NCBI RefSeq assembly: GCF_004216535.1
Contig: NZ_SGWX01000001.1
Coordinates: 2,418,001 to 2,482,000, forward strand
Length of the DNA stretch: 64,000 bases
Reading direction: 5' to 3'
Source of the DNA: Xylanimonas ulmi
Lineage (GTDB): Bacteria > Actinomycetota > Actinomycetes > Actinomycetales > Cellulomonadaceae
Positions 16,932 through 25,884 of this stretch are shown piece by piece. How positions within the stretch are numbered: position 1 is the first letter of the stretch; every line of letters starts with the position of its first letter. The notes beneath the pieces were generated by a model. That model made no database searches. It worked only from the letters and a program-made list of their open reading frames with translations, and was not told the origin of the DNA. Both the position numbers and the translations under genes were made by a program.

Positions 16932-17993
16932 GTGGCCGCTCAGGAGAAGGCCCGGCGCGCGACGCTGACAGACGTCGCGTCTGCCGCCGGGGTGTCGAAG
17001 GCGACAGTCTCAAAGACGCTGAACGGTCGCGACGACGTCGCGAGTGAGACCCGTGAGCGCGTCCTCGCGGCGGTCACTGCTCTCAACTACAGGCCAACCA
17101 CGTCACGCACCCCGGCGGCCGAGCGCCGCGCACTCGCAGTCGTGTTCGACATCCCTGCCTCGCCGTACATCCTGAATGTCCTTCAAGGCGTGCTGGCCTC
17201 AGCGACGGACGAGCAACTGGACCTTCTGACGCGCCTTGCCCCAGGTCTCGGGACACGGACACACCGAACGGTGGCTCGCGACTGGATCGCCGAGCAGCGC
17301 GCTTGCGGGGCCGTGGGGATCGTCGGCCTGACACTGTCTGAGCCCGACGCGCTCATCGACGCCGCCGCCGATGCGGGCCTTGCGTTCGTCATGGTTGACC
17401 CCGTCGACACGAACCACGAGCGCATGGTCAGCGTCGGCTCATCCAACTGGGCAGGCGTCCGCGCCGCGGCAGACCACCTCATCGCTCTCGGCCATCAACG
17501 CATCGGCTGGATCGGCGGCCCAGAAGCCTCCGACGCAGCACGCGATCGCTTCTATGGCTTCAGCGCGGCCATGGACGCCGCAGGGCTCGCGCTCGACCCG
17601 GCCCTTGTCCGCGCAGACCAGTTTGATGTTGCGACCGGCGCACGACTCGCCCGCGAACTCCTGACCTCGCCCCACCCCCCGACAGCCATCATGGCCGCCG
17701 ACGATGAGCTCGCAGTGGGCGTGCTCGCAACCGCGCATGAGCTCGGACTTCGGGTGCCCGAGGATCTCAGCGTCACAGGGTTCGATGACACGCCACAGGC
17801 GGCATGGACGACACCGCCGCTGACCACCGTCCACCAGCACCTCGATGGCATGGGCCGGATGGCGGTCCAAACGGTGATCGCGATGTCAATGGGCAAGCAG
17901 CCGGCGTCGCGCCACGTCGAGCTCGCGACGTCACTCACCCTTCGAGGGAGTACGGCAGCCGCGCCGAGCGCTGCGGCGCCAGCCGGGACCTGA
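16932..17993 (+). CDS. LacI-family regulator of the GH39/GH51 locus
   Basis: The 353-residue regulator has an N-terminal HTH (TLTDVASAAGVSKATVSKTL) and hinge helix, then a periplasmic-binding-protein-like sugar domain ending with the LSVTGFDDTPQAAWTTPPLT signature. The GTG at 16932 was chosen because GAGGAG sits five bases upstream; a GTG at 16926 overlaps that sequence. It is divergent from the GH39 operon, with matching palindromes at both promoters, so it most likely represses both until an inducer such as xylo-oligosaccharide or arabinose binds. The inducer is inferred. Confidence 0.92.
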   Translation: MAAQEKARRATLTDVASAAGVSKATVSKTLNGRDDVASETRERVLAAVTALNYRPTTSRTPAAERRALAVVFDIPASPYILNVLQGVLASATDEQLDLLTRLAPGLGTRTHRTVARDWIAEQRACGAVGIVGLTLSEPDALIDAAADAGLAFVMVDPVDTNHERMVSVGSSNWAGVRAAADHLIALGHQRIGWIGGPEASDAARDRFYGFSAAMDAAGLALDPALVRADQFDVATGARLARELLTSPHPPTAIMAADDELAVGVLATAHELGLRVPEDLSVTGFDDTPQAAWTTPPLTTVHQHLDGMGRMAVQTVIAMSMGKQPASRHVELATSLTLRGSTAAAPSAAAPAGT

Positions 17994-18082
17994 CGTTCAG
18001 CGTCGTCTTTCCTCCGACGAAGCCGTCCCCGGCGCCCTCTTTTGACCTGGGGCATTCCTTCAGGTCGCCCTGAACGCGCCGG

Positions 18083-18379
18083 GTGCGGTGCGCAGGGTGG
18101 GGTCCCGTGAACGTGCGGGGTGCGCGGCAGGTGTACCCACTGCGGCGGGCGCCGTTGCGCAGGTGCGCGGCGCGACTACTGCACCCCGGCGCGCCGGCCA
18201 CGAGGACGCGATTCGAGATCACCAACGTCCAATACGGCACGGACCCCGGCGACCTGCCGTCGCTGCCCGTGACCGGCGCGACCGGCGTCGTCCTGATGGT
18301 CGTCGTCGGCGGCACGCTCATCGCGCTCGGTGTCGCGCTCTCGGCGAGCAGCCGCCGCCGTCGCGCACAGCAGGCCTGA
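18083..18379 (+). pseudogene. C-terminal remnant of an LPXTG pilin-like surface protein
   Basis: A 98-codon frame ends in a complete cell-wall sorting signal: LPVTG, a hydrophobic helix (ATGVVLMVVVGGTLIALGVA) and an RRRRAQQA tail. The segment before it, FEITNVQYGTDPGDLPSLPV, looks like the last strand of a Gram-positive pilin or SpaA-type domain. The first 45 codons are Arg-rich with no signal peptide, so the frame is only the end of a longer protein whose 5' part was lost. It lies 171 bp before a class C (pilin) sortase gene, the normal order in pilus loci. Confidence 0.6.
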
Positions 18380-18550
18380 CGCGGCCGGCGCCGCTCCACC
18401 AAGCCGGACGCGGGAGCGGCGCACCCGCGCAGGTCCCCGCGGCTCGCCGCGGGACGGGCGGGGCGAGGGTTGCGACCCTCGCCCCGCCCGGGCGTCACCA
18501 CCGGACCACTCACGCAGGACCACCGACACCAGCGCAGTGAGGCAGCGAAC

Positions 18551-19537
18551 GTGACACACGACGACGGCGACCCGACCGGAGCGGCCCCCTCCCCCAGCCG
18601 CAACACTTCACCGCAGCGCTGGCGGTTCACCTGGCTCGGCCTGACCGTCGCACTCCTGCTGCAGGCCGGCCTCACACTGCTCCTCTACCCGTCAGCCGCC
18701 TCCTGGGTCGCGCAGTACAACCAGTCGAACATCGTGTTCGACCAGGCCAAGATCAACGCAGGGCAAGCCAAGGCCACCATCGACGCGCGCATCGACGCCG
18801 CGCACGAGTACAACGGCCTCCTGCAGTCGGGCGCGCTGTACGCGGGCGGCAGCAGCCTCGCCGAGGGCGTCGGCGTCTCGGGCGCGGACCTCAACTACTG
18901 GGAGCTGCTCAAGTCTCCCCCGACCAACTCACTCGCGCGCCTACGCATCGCGTCGATCGACGTCGACCTGCCCGTCTATCACGGCACCAGTGACGACGTC
19001 CTCGTGAAGGGCCTGGGGCACCTGCAGGGCACGTCGCTCCCGGTCTGCGGCGAGGGCACGCGCGCCGTCCTGACTGGCCATCGTGGGCTCGCGAGCGCCA
19101 CGCTCTTCACCAACCTGGACAAGGTCGAGCCGGGTGACCGGTTCACCATCGAGGTGGTCGGGCGCGTGCTGACCTACGAGGTCGTCGAGATCAAGGTCAT
19201 CGACCCGGATGAGACCGAGGAGATCCGTCCCGTGATCGGGCGGGACCTGGTGACGCTCGTGACGTGCACACCCCTCGGCATCAACACCCAGCGCATCCTC
19301 GTCACGGGTGAGCGGGTGTTGCCAACACCGCCCGCCGACGTCGCCTCGGCCGGCGCGCGCCCCGAGATCCCCGGGTTCCCCTGGTGGGTGATCGGGTACG
19401 GCGCCGGCACCGGGCTGGCGTGGGTGTGGTTCTGGCGGTCGGGTCGGGCGGGTCGCCCTGATCTTGGGCTAGTTGAGCGTCGCGAGCTCCGAGGCGGGAT
19501 CGGCCCCTGCCGCGATGTTCTGCAGCACGATGCCTAG
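18551..19537 (+). CDS. Class C sortase (pilus assembly)
   Basis: The 328-residue protein has an N-terminal helix (LTVALLLQAGLTLLLYP), the sortase barrel with H177 in TGHRGL, C239 in LVTCTP and R248 in NTQRI, and a C-terminal helix (WWVIGYGAGTGLAWVWFW). Membrane segments at both ends and the YHG/LFTNL motifs mark class C, which polymerises pilins. The GTG at 18551 follows a GAGG. Only a pilin tail remains upstream, so its substrate gene here is lost. Its last 69 bp overlap the end of the convergent binding-protein gene; the tail after GRAGRPD is probably foreign sequence read through. Confidence 0.9.
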   Translation: MTHDDGDPTGAAPSPSRNTSPQRWRFTWLGLTVALLLQAGLTLLLYPSAASWVAQYNQSNIVFDQAKINAGQAKATIDARIDAAHEYNGLLQSGALYAGGSSLAEGVGVSGADLNYWELLKSPPTNSLARLRIASIDVDLPVYHGTSDDVLVKGLGHLQGTSLPVCGEGTRAVLTGHRGLASATLFTNLDKVEPGDRFTIEVVGRVLTYEVVEIKVIDPDETEEIRPVIGRDLVTLVTCTPLGINTQRILVTGERVLPTPPADVASAGARPEIPGFPWWVIGYGAGTGLAWVWFWRSGRAGRPDLGLVERRELRGGIGPCRDVLQHDA

Positions 19538-20770
19538 GTCGTTCTCCAGAGACGCGTTGTCCGAGGCGAGCTTGCGGGCGTAGGCGCTCGCGGCGAGCGT
19601 GTCGGTGACGAGCGCGACCGAGTCCTTGCCGAGTTGGGGCTCGTTGTCCGCGATCTCGATCGAGACGCCGTCAGCGACGGGGAAGCCCTGGAGGGTGTTG
19701 ACCCACAACTGCTGCCCTGTGCCCACCGCCATGAACTCGACGAACTTGGCCGCGGCCGCCTGCTTCTGCGAGGAGGAGTCGGAACTGATGGCGATCGCGA
19801 AGTCGACTCCCGACGTCGCCCCCGCATCGTTGGCGCCGATGGTCGGGAAGAGGGCCATTCCGATCTCGTCCGCCTCTGCCGCCGTGCCGGGCTGCTCCTG
19901 GTCGGGGCCGTCGAGCGCCATGCCGACGTGCCACGAGCCGGTCGGAAAGGCGATCGCCTTGCGGGCGAGGAAGAAGTCGTCACGCGCCTGGGGGTAGGTG
20001 GTCACCGTGGTGGCCGCATCCTGGAACACGCCGTCCGTGAAGAGCTTCTGCCACGCCGTGGCGGCCTCCACGAGCGAGTCCGAGTCCCAGGGGATCTCGC
20101 CTTTCGCCGCCTTGTAGACGTCGCCCCCGTCGCCGAACTGGTTGCTCATCCACACGAAGAAGTCCGCGGCGTGCCACGTGTCCGCAGCGCCCATTGCGAA
20201 CGGTGAGTAGCCCGCCTCGCGCGCGGCCTGGCTCACGGCCACGAGCTCGTCGTAGGTCGCGGGCAACGTCAGGCCGAGCTCATTCATCAGTGTCTTGTTG
20301 TAGAGGTAGTACTCCATTCCGGCGAGCAGGACCGGCACCGCCGCGAGCGTGCCGTCCGACGTCGTCGTCTGCTCGAGCGCAGTGGCGTTGACACTGTCGA
20401 TCCAGTCCGAGGCGTAATCGTCGACGGACTGCGCGTAGTCGGCGTAGTCGTCGAACGAGGAGCCAACCTGGATGCCGAACAGGTCCGGGGTCTCCCCTGC
20501 CAGAATCTCGTTGTCGAGGTTGGTCTTGAAGGCGGCGTAGTCCTCCTCTCGCGTGAACGTGATCGTGATACCCGGGTTCTCCTCCTCGAACGCCGCGATC
20601 AGTTCCGGCCACTGTGCCTGCGTGGGCAGCCAGGAGTGGAAGGTGAGCTCGATGTCGCCGTCGCCGGTGGCGCTGTCACCGGCGTCGTCGCTCGAGCCGC
20701 ACCCAGCCAGTGCAAGGCCGGCCGCTGCCGCCATCGCGACGCCGATGCGCAGGTTCTTCGATGGGCTCAT
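19469..20770 (-). CDS. Sugar ABC transporter substrate-binding lipoprotein
   Basis: The 433-residue family 1 solute-binding protein has lipobox LAGC (Cys24), then mature sequence starting IELTFHSWLPTQAQWPELIA. It is the last gene of the GH43 locus, and its ATG overlaps the GH43 stop by 4 bp. Having the binding protein last is unusual, because it is normally the most abundant component and encoded first. It is not closely similar to the binding protein at 13752, so the two systems probably take different oligosaccharides. The 3' end overlaps the sortase gene. Confidence 0.92.
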   Translation of the reverse strand: MSPSKNLRIGVAMAAAAGLALAGCGSSDDAGDSATGDGDIELTFHSWLPTQAQWPELIAAFEEENPGITITFTREEDYAAFKTNLDNEILAGETPDLFGIQVGSSFDDYADYAQSVDDYASDWIDSVNATALEQTTTSDGTLAAVPVLLAGMEYYLYNKTLMNELGLTLPATYDELVAVSQAAREAGYSPFAMGAADTWHAADFFVWMSNQFGDGGDVYKAAKGEIPWDSDSLVEAATAWQKLFTDGVFQDAATTVTTYPQARDDFFLARKAIAFPTGSWHVGMALDGPDQEQPGTAAEADEIGMALFPTIGANDAGATSGVDFAIAISSDSSSQKQAAAAKFVEFMAVGTGQQLWVNTLQGFPVADGVSIEIADNEPQLGKDSVALVTDTLAASAYARKLASDNASLENDLGIVLQNIAAGADPASELATLN

Positions 20771-22806
20771 GGTGTGGTGCTCGCATTCTTGTGGTGGTGG
20801 CCGGCAGGCGGGGTCCCGCTTGCCGTGGTCAACTCGAAGCTGTGGAGCACCGCCCCGGAGAGCTCCGTCTGGGCCCGCAGGTCGGGCCAGGCTGGTGCGG
20901 GCAGGTCGACGGCGTCGCCGCCGATGCGGATGGCGAAGGTGCTCCCGAGGGCGCACATCCGCACCGAGGCACGCGGTGCGTCGAGCGGGCCGTGCGCGAG
21001 TCGGCGCTGCGATCCGGCTGCGGAGTGGACGATCTCGTACCGACCCGACACGACGCGCGCGCGCACGCTCTCCTTGCCCGCCAGGTCGCCCAGGGTGACC
21101 TCGGCATACCCGTACGGCGCGAGGATCTCGACCTCGTGGACGATCCGCGAGGCGGGCGGCAGCGCGTCGGAGGTCAACCGCAATGGCCGACGCCCCCCGA
21201 CGCGCAATCCACGCTCGACGGCGACGCTCCGGCTTGATCGGAAGACCTTGGGCAGGTGACGCAGTCGCTCCCCCCACAAGTCCAGGTGCTCGGTGAGTGT
21301 GAACGCCGAGAACTCGGCAGCCGTCCCCGCGCAGGCGAGCCCGATGCGGGAGGGCGCGTGGTCGTCCGTCCGGGCAGTGAGCAGGCGCAGGTCGTCAAGC
21401 CAGACGTCGATCACCTCGAAGGTGCGCTCGACACGCAGGTGCTGCCACGCCGTCGGATCGAGCACGGGCAACGGTGCAGCCGCGATCCGCTCTTCGATGC
21501 CGCGGCGCACCTGCGCCACCTCGATCTCGCGGCGGGCGGAGTCGATGAGCACGCGCACCTGGTCGGCCTCGGAGCGGAAGACCGGAGCCACGCCGTATCG
21601 CGCGCCGGCGTCGGAGGGCTCGGCTCGCACGTACACCTCGGCGATGAAGCAAGACACCTCGCGCTCATGGACCAGGAGCGCGCCCAGGCCCGCCTCGCAT
21701 CGGACCGCTGGAGCCTGCGCGTCGGTGCGGGCGAGCGGTGAGAACCTGCCCGAGACGACCTGCCAGGCCGTGTCGAGGTCGGCTGCGGCGAAGTCCTCGA
21801 AGATCGTCGGGCCGGCCGGGACGCGCTGCGGTGACGCCGTCGGCGCGTCCGTGATGAGCCGGTCGCCGTCCGGGTAGAGACGGTCGACCCGCATGACCCG
21901 CTGCTCCTTGCGGGGGTCGAGGACCTGGTCAGCGTCGCGCCCGTGGTAGACGATCCAGTCGTCGATCAGATTGGGCGCCTTGACGACCGAGTTGTGTCCG
22001 GTGCCCTCGACGTCATCGTTGCGGCGCACCAGCGGCGCGTAGACGTAGTCGCTCGGGAACTTCGACCAATGCAGGTCGGTCACCGGCGTCATCGAGCCGT
22101 CCGCGGCGCGCACGGCGGCGCGTGAGTAGCCGATGAAGTAGTCGGTTCCGACGTAGGCGTTGCCGGAGTAGGTCAGGAACGCGGTGTCGTGATGCGTGAA
22201 GTACGTGGCACCCTCGATCGTGTACCAGTCGCGCCCATCTCCGAAGCGATTGCGCTCGAAGATCTCTTGGTCGAGCGTCGGCAGGACGACGGGGCGCGGC
22301 TGGCCAGCCAGGCGGTCCATCGCCGTCATCCGGTCAATCAGGATCGAGGTGCCAACGTTCTCTGCCGCGAGTCCCGTGGCGTCGTTCGTCGAGTAGAACA
22401 TGACGTACTCGCCGGACTGCGGGTCACGCACCACGTGGGGATCAATCGAGAACGTGTCGAAGAACCGGCGACGCGGGCGGAACGGGCCTTGGGGCAGCGG
22501 ACTGGTCGCGACTTGAAGAACCTCTTGGTGGGGGTCGTCGGACCCCTGCGGGCGGTCCGAGTAGTACATCCAAAAGGCGCCCTGGGCATAGATGACGCAC
22601 GGCGCCCAGTACTCGGCTCGGCCCTCGACGGTCAGCGCGAGGCCGAGCGACTTCCAAGTCACCAGATCAGGCGAGACGCTCACTCGGACGCCGTCTGATC
22701 CCGTGGCGTAGCAGTAGTAGCGCCCGCGGAACCGCAGCACGAACGGGTCGGGGTTGGCTCGCGTCACGCCGTCGTCGTATGCGGCCGGGTTGGTGAAGGT
22801 GCTCAT
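20767..22806 (-). CDS. GH43 glycosidase (beta-xylosidase / alpha-L-arabinofuranosidase) with C-terminal sandwich domains
   Basis: The 679-residue protein has an N-terminal five-bladed propeller (about 1-320) with the GH43 triad: D20 in NPDPF (base), D122 in SIDPHVVRD and E198 in YTIEGATYF (acid). GHNSVV near 271-276 is also typical. The remaining roughly 340 residues form beta-sandwich modules (starting about FEDFAAADLDTAWQVVSGRF), similar to those that shape the active site in long GH43 enzymes. There is no signal peptide, so it acts in the cytoplasm. It overlaps the permease gene before it and the binding-protein gene after it by 4 bp each. Xylosidase versus arabinofuranosidase cannot be settled from sequence. 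Confidence 0.92.
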   Translation of the reverse strand: MSTFTNPAAYDDGVTRANPDPFVLRFRGRYYCYATGSDGVRVSVSPDLVTWKSLGLALTVEGRAEYWAPCVIYAQGAFWMYYSDRPQGSDDPHQEVLQVATSPLPQGPFRPRRRFFDTFSIDPHVVRDPQSGEYVMFYSTNDATGLAAENVGTSILIDRMTAMDRLAGQPRPVVLPTLDQEIFERNRFGDGRDWYTIEGATYFTHHDTAFLTYSGNAYVGTDYFIGYSRAAVRAADGSMTPVTDLHWSKFPSDYVYAPLVRRNDDVEGTGHNSVVKAPNLIDDWIVYHGRDADQVLDPRKEQRVMRVDRLYPDGDRLITDAPTASPQRVPAGPTIFEDFAAADLDTAWQVVSGRFSPLARTDAQAPAVRCEAGLGALLVHEREVSCFIAEVYVRAEPSDAGARYGVAPVFRSEADQVRVLIDSARREIEVAQVRRGIEERIAAAPLPVLDPTAWQHLRVERTFEVIDVWLDDLRLLTARTDDHAPSRIGLACAGTAAEFSAFTLTEHLDLWGERLRHLPKVFRSSRSVAVERGLRVGGRRPLRLTSDALPPASRIVHEVEILAPYGYAEVTLGDLAGKESVRARVVSGRYEIVHSAAGSQRRLAHGPLDAPRASVRMCALGSTFAIRIGGDAVDLPAPAWPDLRAQTELSGAVLHSFELTTASGTPPAGHHHKNASTTP

Positions 22807-23609
22807 GCCTTCACCGCGCCTGCCGTGACACCCGCTTGCAGGTATCGCTGGCTGAACAGGTAGACGATGATCGACGGGATCGTCATCAGGATCAGACCCG
22901 CGTACATCTGCGATATCTGCTCCTGACTCATGCGGTCGAACTGCAGCAAAGAGATCGCCTGAGTGACCGGGAACCTCTCCGGACTGCGGATCAGCAGCGT
23001 CGGCAACAAGTACTCGTTCCAGGAGTAGACGAAGGAGAGCACCCCCACATTCGCGAGGGCCGGACCGGACAGCGGGACCAGCACGCTGCGGAAGGTGCGG
23101 AAGGTCGAGGCGCCGTCCAGTTTCGCGGCCTCGATCAACTCGTCGGGGAGCGACTCGAAGTGGTTGCGCATCAGCATGAGCATCATCAGCACGTTGAACG
23201 CGACCAGCGGGATGATCACGCCGGTGTAGGTGTCACGCAGGCCGATCGACTTGATGGTGAAGAACAGTGGCGTGATCAGCGCCGCGATAGGGACCGCAAG
23301 GCAGGCGAGCAGCGCGTTGTACAGCACCTTCCGCCCACGAAACCGAAGCTTGGCGAACGCGAACCCGCCGAGCGACGCAATGACCATGATCGTCAGCGCG
23401 GAGGCGCCGGCGAGCAGGAACGAGTTGCCGATGGCGTGCCAGTAACTGAACACGGGATGGTTCAGCACGACCTCGTAGTTGTGGACACCGCCGACGGCGA
23501 GGGACTTGTAGATCGCTATCCCGATCGGGTACAGCCACAGCGCGGTCATCACGACCAGCACGCCGTACATGATGACCTTCACGCCCACCCGCGCGCGCAT
23601 CTTGTTCAC
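22803..23609 (-). CDS. Sugar ABC transporter permease, MalG type
   Basis: The 268-residue permease has six helices and the EAA loop IEAAKLDGASTFRTFRSVLVP. The start is set at the GTG at 23609, which overlaps the stop of the MalF-type gene (GTGA at 23606-23609); an ATG three codons later is possible. It pairs with the product of 23606-24487. Together with the GH43 enzyme and the binding protein encoded after it, it forms the second oligosaccharide import system. No ATPase is encoded in the operon. Confidence 0.93.
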   Translation of the reverse strand: MNKMRARVGVKVIMYGVLVVMTALWLYPIGIAIYKSLAVGGVHNYEVVLNHPVFSYWHAIGNSFLLAGASALTIMVIASLGGFAFAKLRFRGRKVLYNALLACLAVPIAALITPLFFTIKSIGLRDTYTGVIIPLVAFNVLMMLMLMRNHFESLPDELIEAAKLDGASTFRTFRSVLVPLSGPALANVGVLSFVYSWNEYLLPTLLIRSPERFPVTQAISLLQFDRMSQEQISQMYAGLILMTIPSIIVYLFSQRYLQAGVTAGAVKA

Positions 23610-24487
23610 CGCTCCCTGTTCGCGAACCTGATCTGGGCCATCGACAGCACGAAGGCGACCAGGAGGATGACCATGCCGATGGCCGAGGCGTATCCGGCCT
23701 CGCGGTCGGCGCGAGCCTGGTAGAGGAAAGTCGACAGGAACTGGGTCGAGACGCCGGGTCCACCGCCAGTGGTGAGCCATACGATGTCGAAGGTCTTCAG
23801 CGACCCGACGATGCCGAGCACGATGAGCACATTGGTGGTGCCGCGCAAGGACGGGATCGTCACCGAGCGCAGGCGCCGCCACCAGCCGGCGCCGTCGAGC
23901 ATCGCGGCCTCATACAGTTCGTCAGGGATCGACATGAGGCCCGAGAAGTAGACCATCATCGAGAAGCCCATCCACTGAAAAATGTTGATCGCGATGATCG
24001 ACCAGACGCCCAGATCGCGGCCGAGCCACTCGACCACCTCGCCCTGGCCCAGCAGGCCGATCGCTCGCAGCGACTCGTTCAGCGACCCGTAGTTGGCCTC
24101 CATCATGTACTTGAAGACCGTGGCGATGATCGCCGGGGCCATGGCGATGGGCAGGAAGAAGATCGCCTTGAATACGTTGCTTCCGCGAAGCCGCTCCTTG
24201 CAGATCACCGCGACAAGGAGGCCGAGCACGGCCTGGACGAGCACGGTGACCACGAGGAACTGGACGTTGTTGCGCAGCGCGATCCAGAACGTCCGGTCGT
24301 GGATCAACTCGGCGTAGTTGTCCAGCCCGACGAAGTTCATCCGGCGCAGACCGTTCCAGTCGGTCAGGCTCGCCCAGGCGGTGAAGCCGATGCTGAAATA
24401 GATGAGGACGCCGGAGATCACAACGACCGGCAGGACGTAGAGATACGGGACATAGCGGCCCGTCGCCGAAACCCTGGTCTCGCTCAC
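23606..24487 (-). CDS. Sugar ABC transporter permease, MalF type
   Basis: The 293-residue permease has six helices and the EAA loop YEAAMLDGAGWWRRLRSVTIP. It is the first gene of the GH43 operon. The ATG at 24487 is followed by a short N-terminal tail and helix 1 (YLYVLPVVVISGVLIYFSIG). Two palindromic operators lie 36 and 106 bp upstream, in the region shared with the divergent LacI gene. Confidence 0.93.
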   Translation of the reverse strand: MSETRVSATGRYVPYLYVLPVVVISGVLIYFSIGFTAWASLTDWNGLRRMNFVGLDNYAELIHDRTFWIALRNNVQFLVVTVLVQAVLGLLVAVICKERLRGSNVFKAIFFLPIAMAPAIIATVFKYMMEANYGSLNESLRAIGLLGQGEVVEWLGRDLGVWSIIAINIFQWMGFSMMVYFSGLMSIPDELYEAAMLDGAGWWRRLRSVTIPSLRGTTNVLIVLGIVGSLKTFDIVWLTTGGGPGVSTQFLSTFLYQARADREAGYASAIGMVILLVAFVLSMAQIRFANRER

Positions 24488-24522
24488 CGCTCAGCCCCTT
24501 GCTCGATGACGTCACGACGCGA

Positions 24523-24534
24523 TTCAACGTTGAA
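24523..24534. promoter_or_regulatory. LacI-type operator, copy 1 (GH43 operon side)
   Basis: TTCAACGTTGAA is a perfect 12-bp palindrome with the central CG typical of LacI-family sites. It lies 36 bp upstream of the MalF-type start and matches 24593-24604 at 11 of 12 positions. Confidence 0.65.
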
Positions 24535-24592
24535 CCTACGGGCGGGAGCCCACTGGCGAGGCATGTCACCGGGGCTCGAGAACGCAGTTTGG

Positions 24593-24604
24593 TTCAGCGT
24601 TGAA
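24593..24604. promoter_or_regulatory. LacI-type operator, copy 2 (regulator side)
   Basis: TTCAGCGTTGAA is a near-palindromic partner of 24523-24534, 70 bp away centre to centre. That is close to seven helical turns, a spacing that would allow looping by a tetramer or joint control of both promoters. Confidence 0.6.
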
Positions 24605-24699
24605 CTCAACTGCTCAGGAGGCTAACCTTCCCCCCAGAAGGTGTCAACAAATGGCGGACGAGTGTCACCTCGCGCACGTCTGACCGGGGAGGATGCAGC

Positions 24700-25713
24700 G
24701 TGGCACGAGTCAGGCTCGTCGACGTCGCGGCCAGGGTCGGCGTCAGCGCCAAGACGGTCTCGAACGTCGTCCACGGCACCGGGATGGTCTCCGACGCGGT
24801 GCGCGCCAAGGTCCTGGCGGCGATCGACGATCTCGGCTACCGGCCCAACCTCGCCGCCCGACAACTGCGCAGCGGGACGAGCGGGCTCGTTGGCCTCGCG
24901 ATCCCTGACCTGCGTGAGCCGTACTTCGCCGAGTTCGCGTCGGGGTTCTTCACCGCTGCCCAACGCCGGGGCCTGACCGTGCTGGTAAGCCAGACCCACG
25001 GCGACCGTGTCGCCGAACGCAGAATCAGCCAAGGTGCCGGACTGCCCGCGGTCGACGGACTGGTGCTCAGCCCCCTCGCACTGACGACGCAGGACCTCGG
25101 CGAGCGGACAAGCTCGATCCCGCTCGTGCTCATCGGCGAGCACGGCGAGGCGCTCGCGACCGAGCGCGTGCCGCACGTCGGAATCGACAACGTCGCGGCG
25201 GCGAGGGCTGCCACCGAACACCTGCTTGACCTCGGCCGCAGCCGCGTCGCTGTCATCGGCGCACAGGATCACGGGTCGACGGCGACCTCCCGTCTGCGCC
25301 TGGCCGGCTATCGCGCGGCGCTCGAGGCCGCGGGCGTGCCATTCGACCCGGCGCTCGTCGGCGCCGTCACCGACTTCAACAGGGCCGAGGGGTCTGCCGC
25401 CGCCGAACGCTTACTGACCTCTGGAACAGAGTTCGACGGGCTGTTCTGCTTCAGCGACACCTTGGCGTTCGGCGCCCTGTACACCCTCGCGACCCACGGC
25501 GTCGCAATTCCCGAGCACGTCAGCGTCATCGGCTTCGACGACATCGGGGAGGGCCGCTACTCCATGCCCCCCTTCGCCTCCGTGAACGTCAACTCCGAGG
25601 GCACGGCCGAACACATCCTGGACATCTTCGCCGACGGCGCCCCCAGTCACAGCCGGCTCGTCGAGGTGGCCTTCACAGTGCTCAGCGCTGAGGCCCGGGC
25701 GAGCCGCCACTGA
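24700..25713 (+). CDS. LacI-family regulator of the GH43 locus
   Basis: The 337-residue regulator has an HTH at the N-terminus (LVDVAARVGVSAKTVSNVV), the hinge LAARQLRSG, and a sugar-binding core ending in HVSVIGFDDIGEGRYSMPPF. The GTG at 24700 has GGAGG eight bases upstream. It is divergent from the GH43 operon, with two matching palindromes in between, so it is the likely repressor of that operon and of itself. The inducer is not evident. Confidence 0.92.
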   Translation: MARVRLVDVAARVGVSAKTVSNVVHGTGMVSDAVRAKVLAAIDDLGYRPNLAARQLRSGTSGLVGLAIPDLREPYFAEFASGFFTAAQRRGLTVLVSQTHGDRVAERRISQGAGLPAVDGLVLSPLALTTQDLGERTSSIPLVLIGEHGEALATERVPHVGIDNVAAARAATEHLLDLGRSRVAVIGAQDHGSTATSRLRLAGYRAALEAAGVPFDPALVGAVTDFNRAEGSAAAERLLTSGTEFDGLFCFSDTLAFGALYTLATHGVAIPEHVSVIGFDDIGEGRYSMPPFASVNVNSEGTAEHILDIFADGAPSHSRLVEVAFTVLSAEARASRH

Positions 25714-25831
25714 CGAACCGGGTCGCCTGACCCAGCGGAGCGATCGCAGACTCTGTGCGGGCGAAGGCTCAGGTGCTCTCGATCAGCAAGGCGCACGGCG
25801 CGACCGCGCGGGGGCTCGAAACCGGGCCCCC

Positions 25832-25848
25832 GCAACCCTGATGCAACC
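25832..25848 (-). promoter_or_regulatory. Candidate aco-regulon operator upstream of acoX
   Basis: On the minus strand this reads GGTTGCATCAGGGTTGC: two GTTGC half-sites in direct repeat, 11 bp apart. The same 17-bp layout occurs at 31298 and 33525, next to the other acetoin genes. It ends 36 bp before the acoX start. Confidence 0.55.
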
Positions 25849-25884
25849 CTGTCGGCCACCCCTTTCGCCACGTCCACTGGAGCC

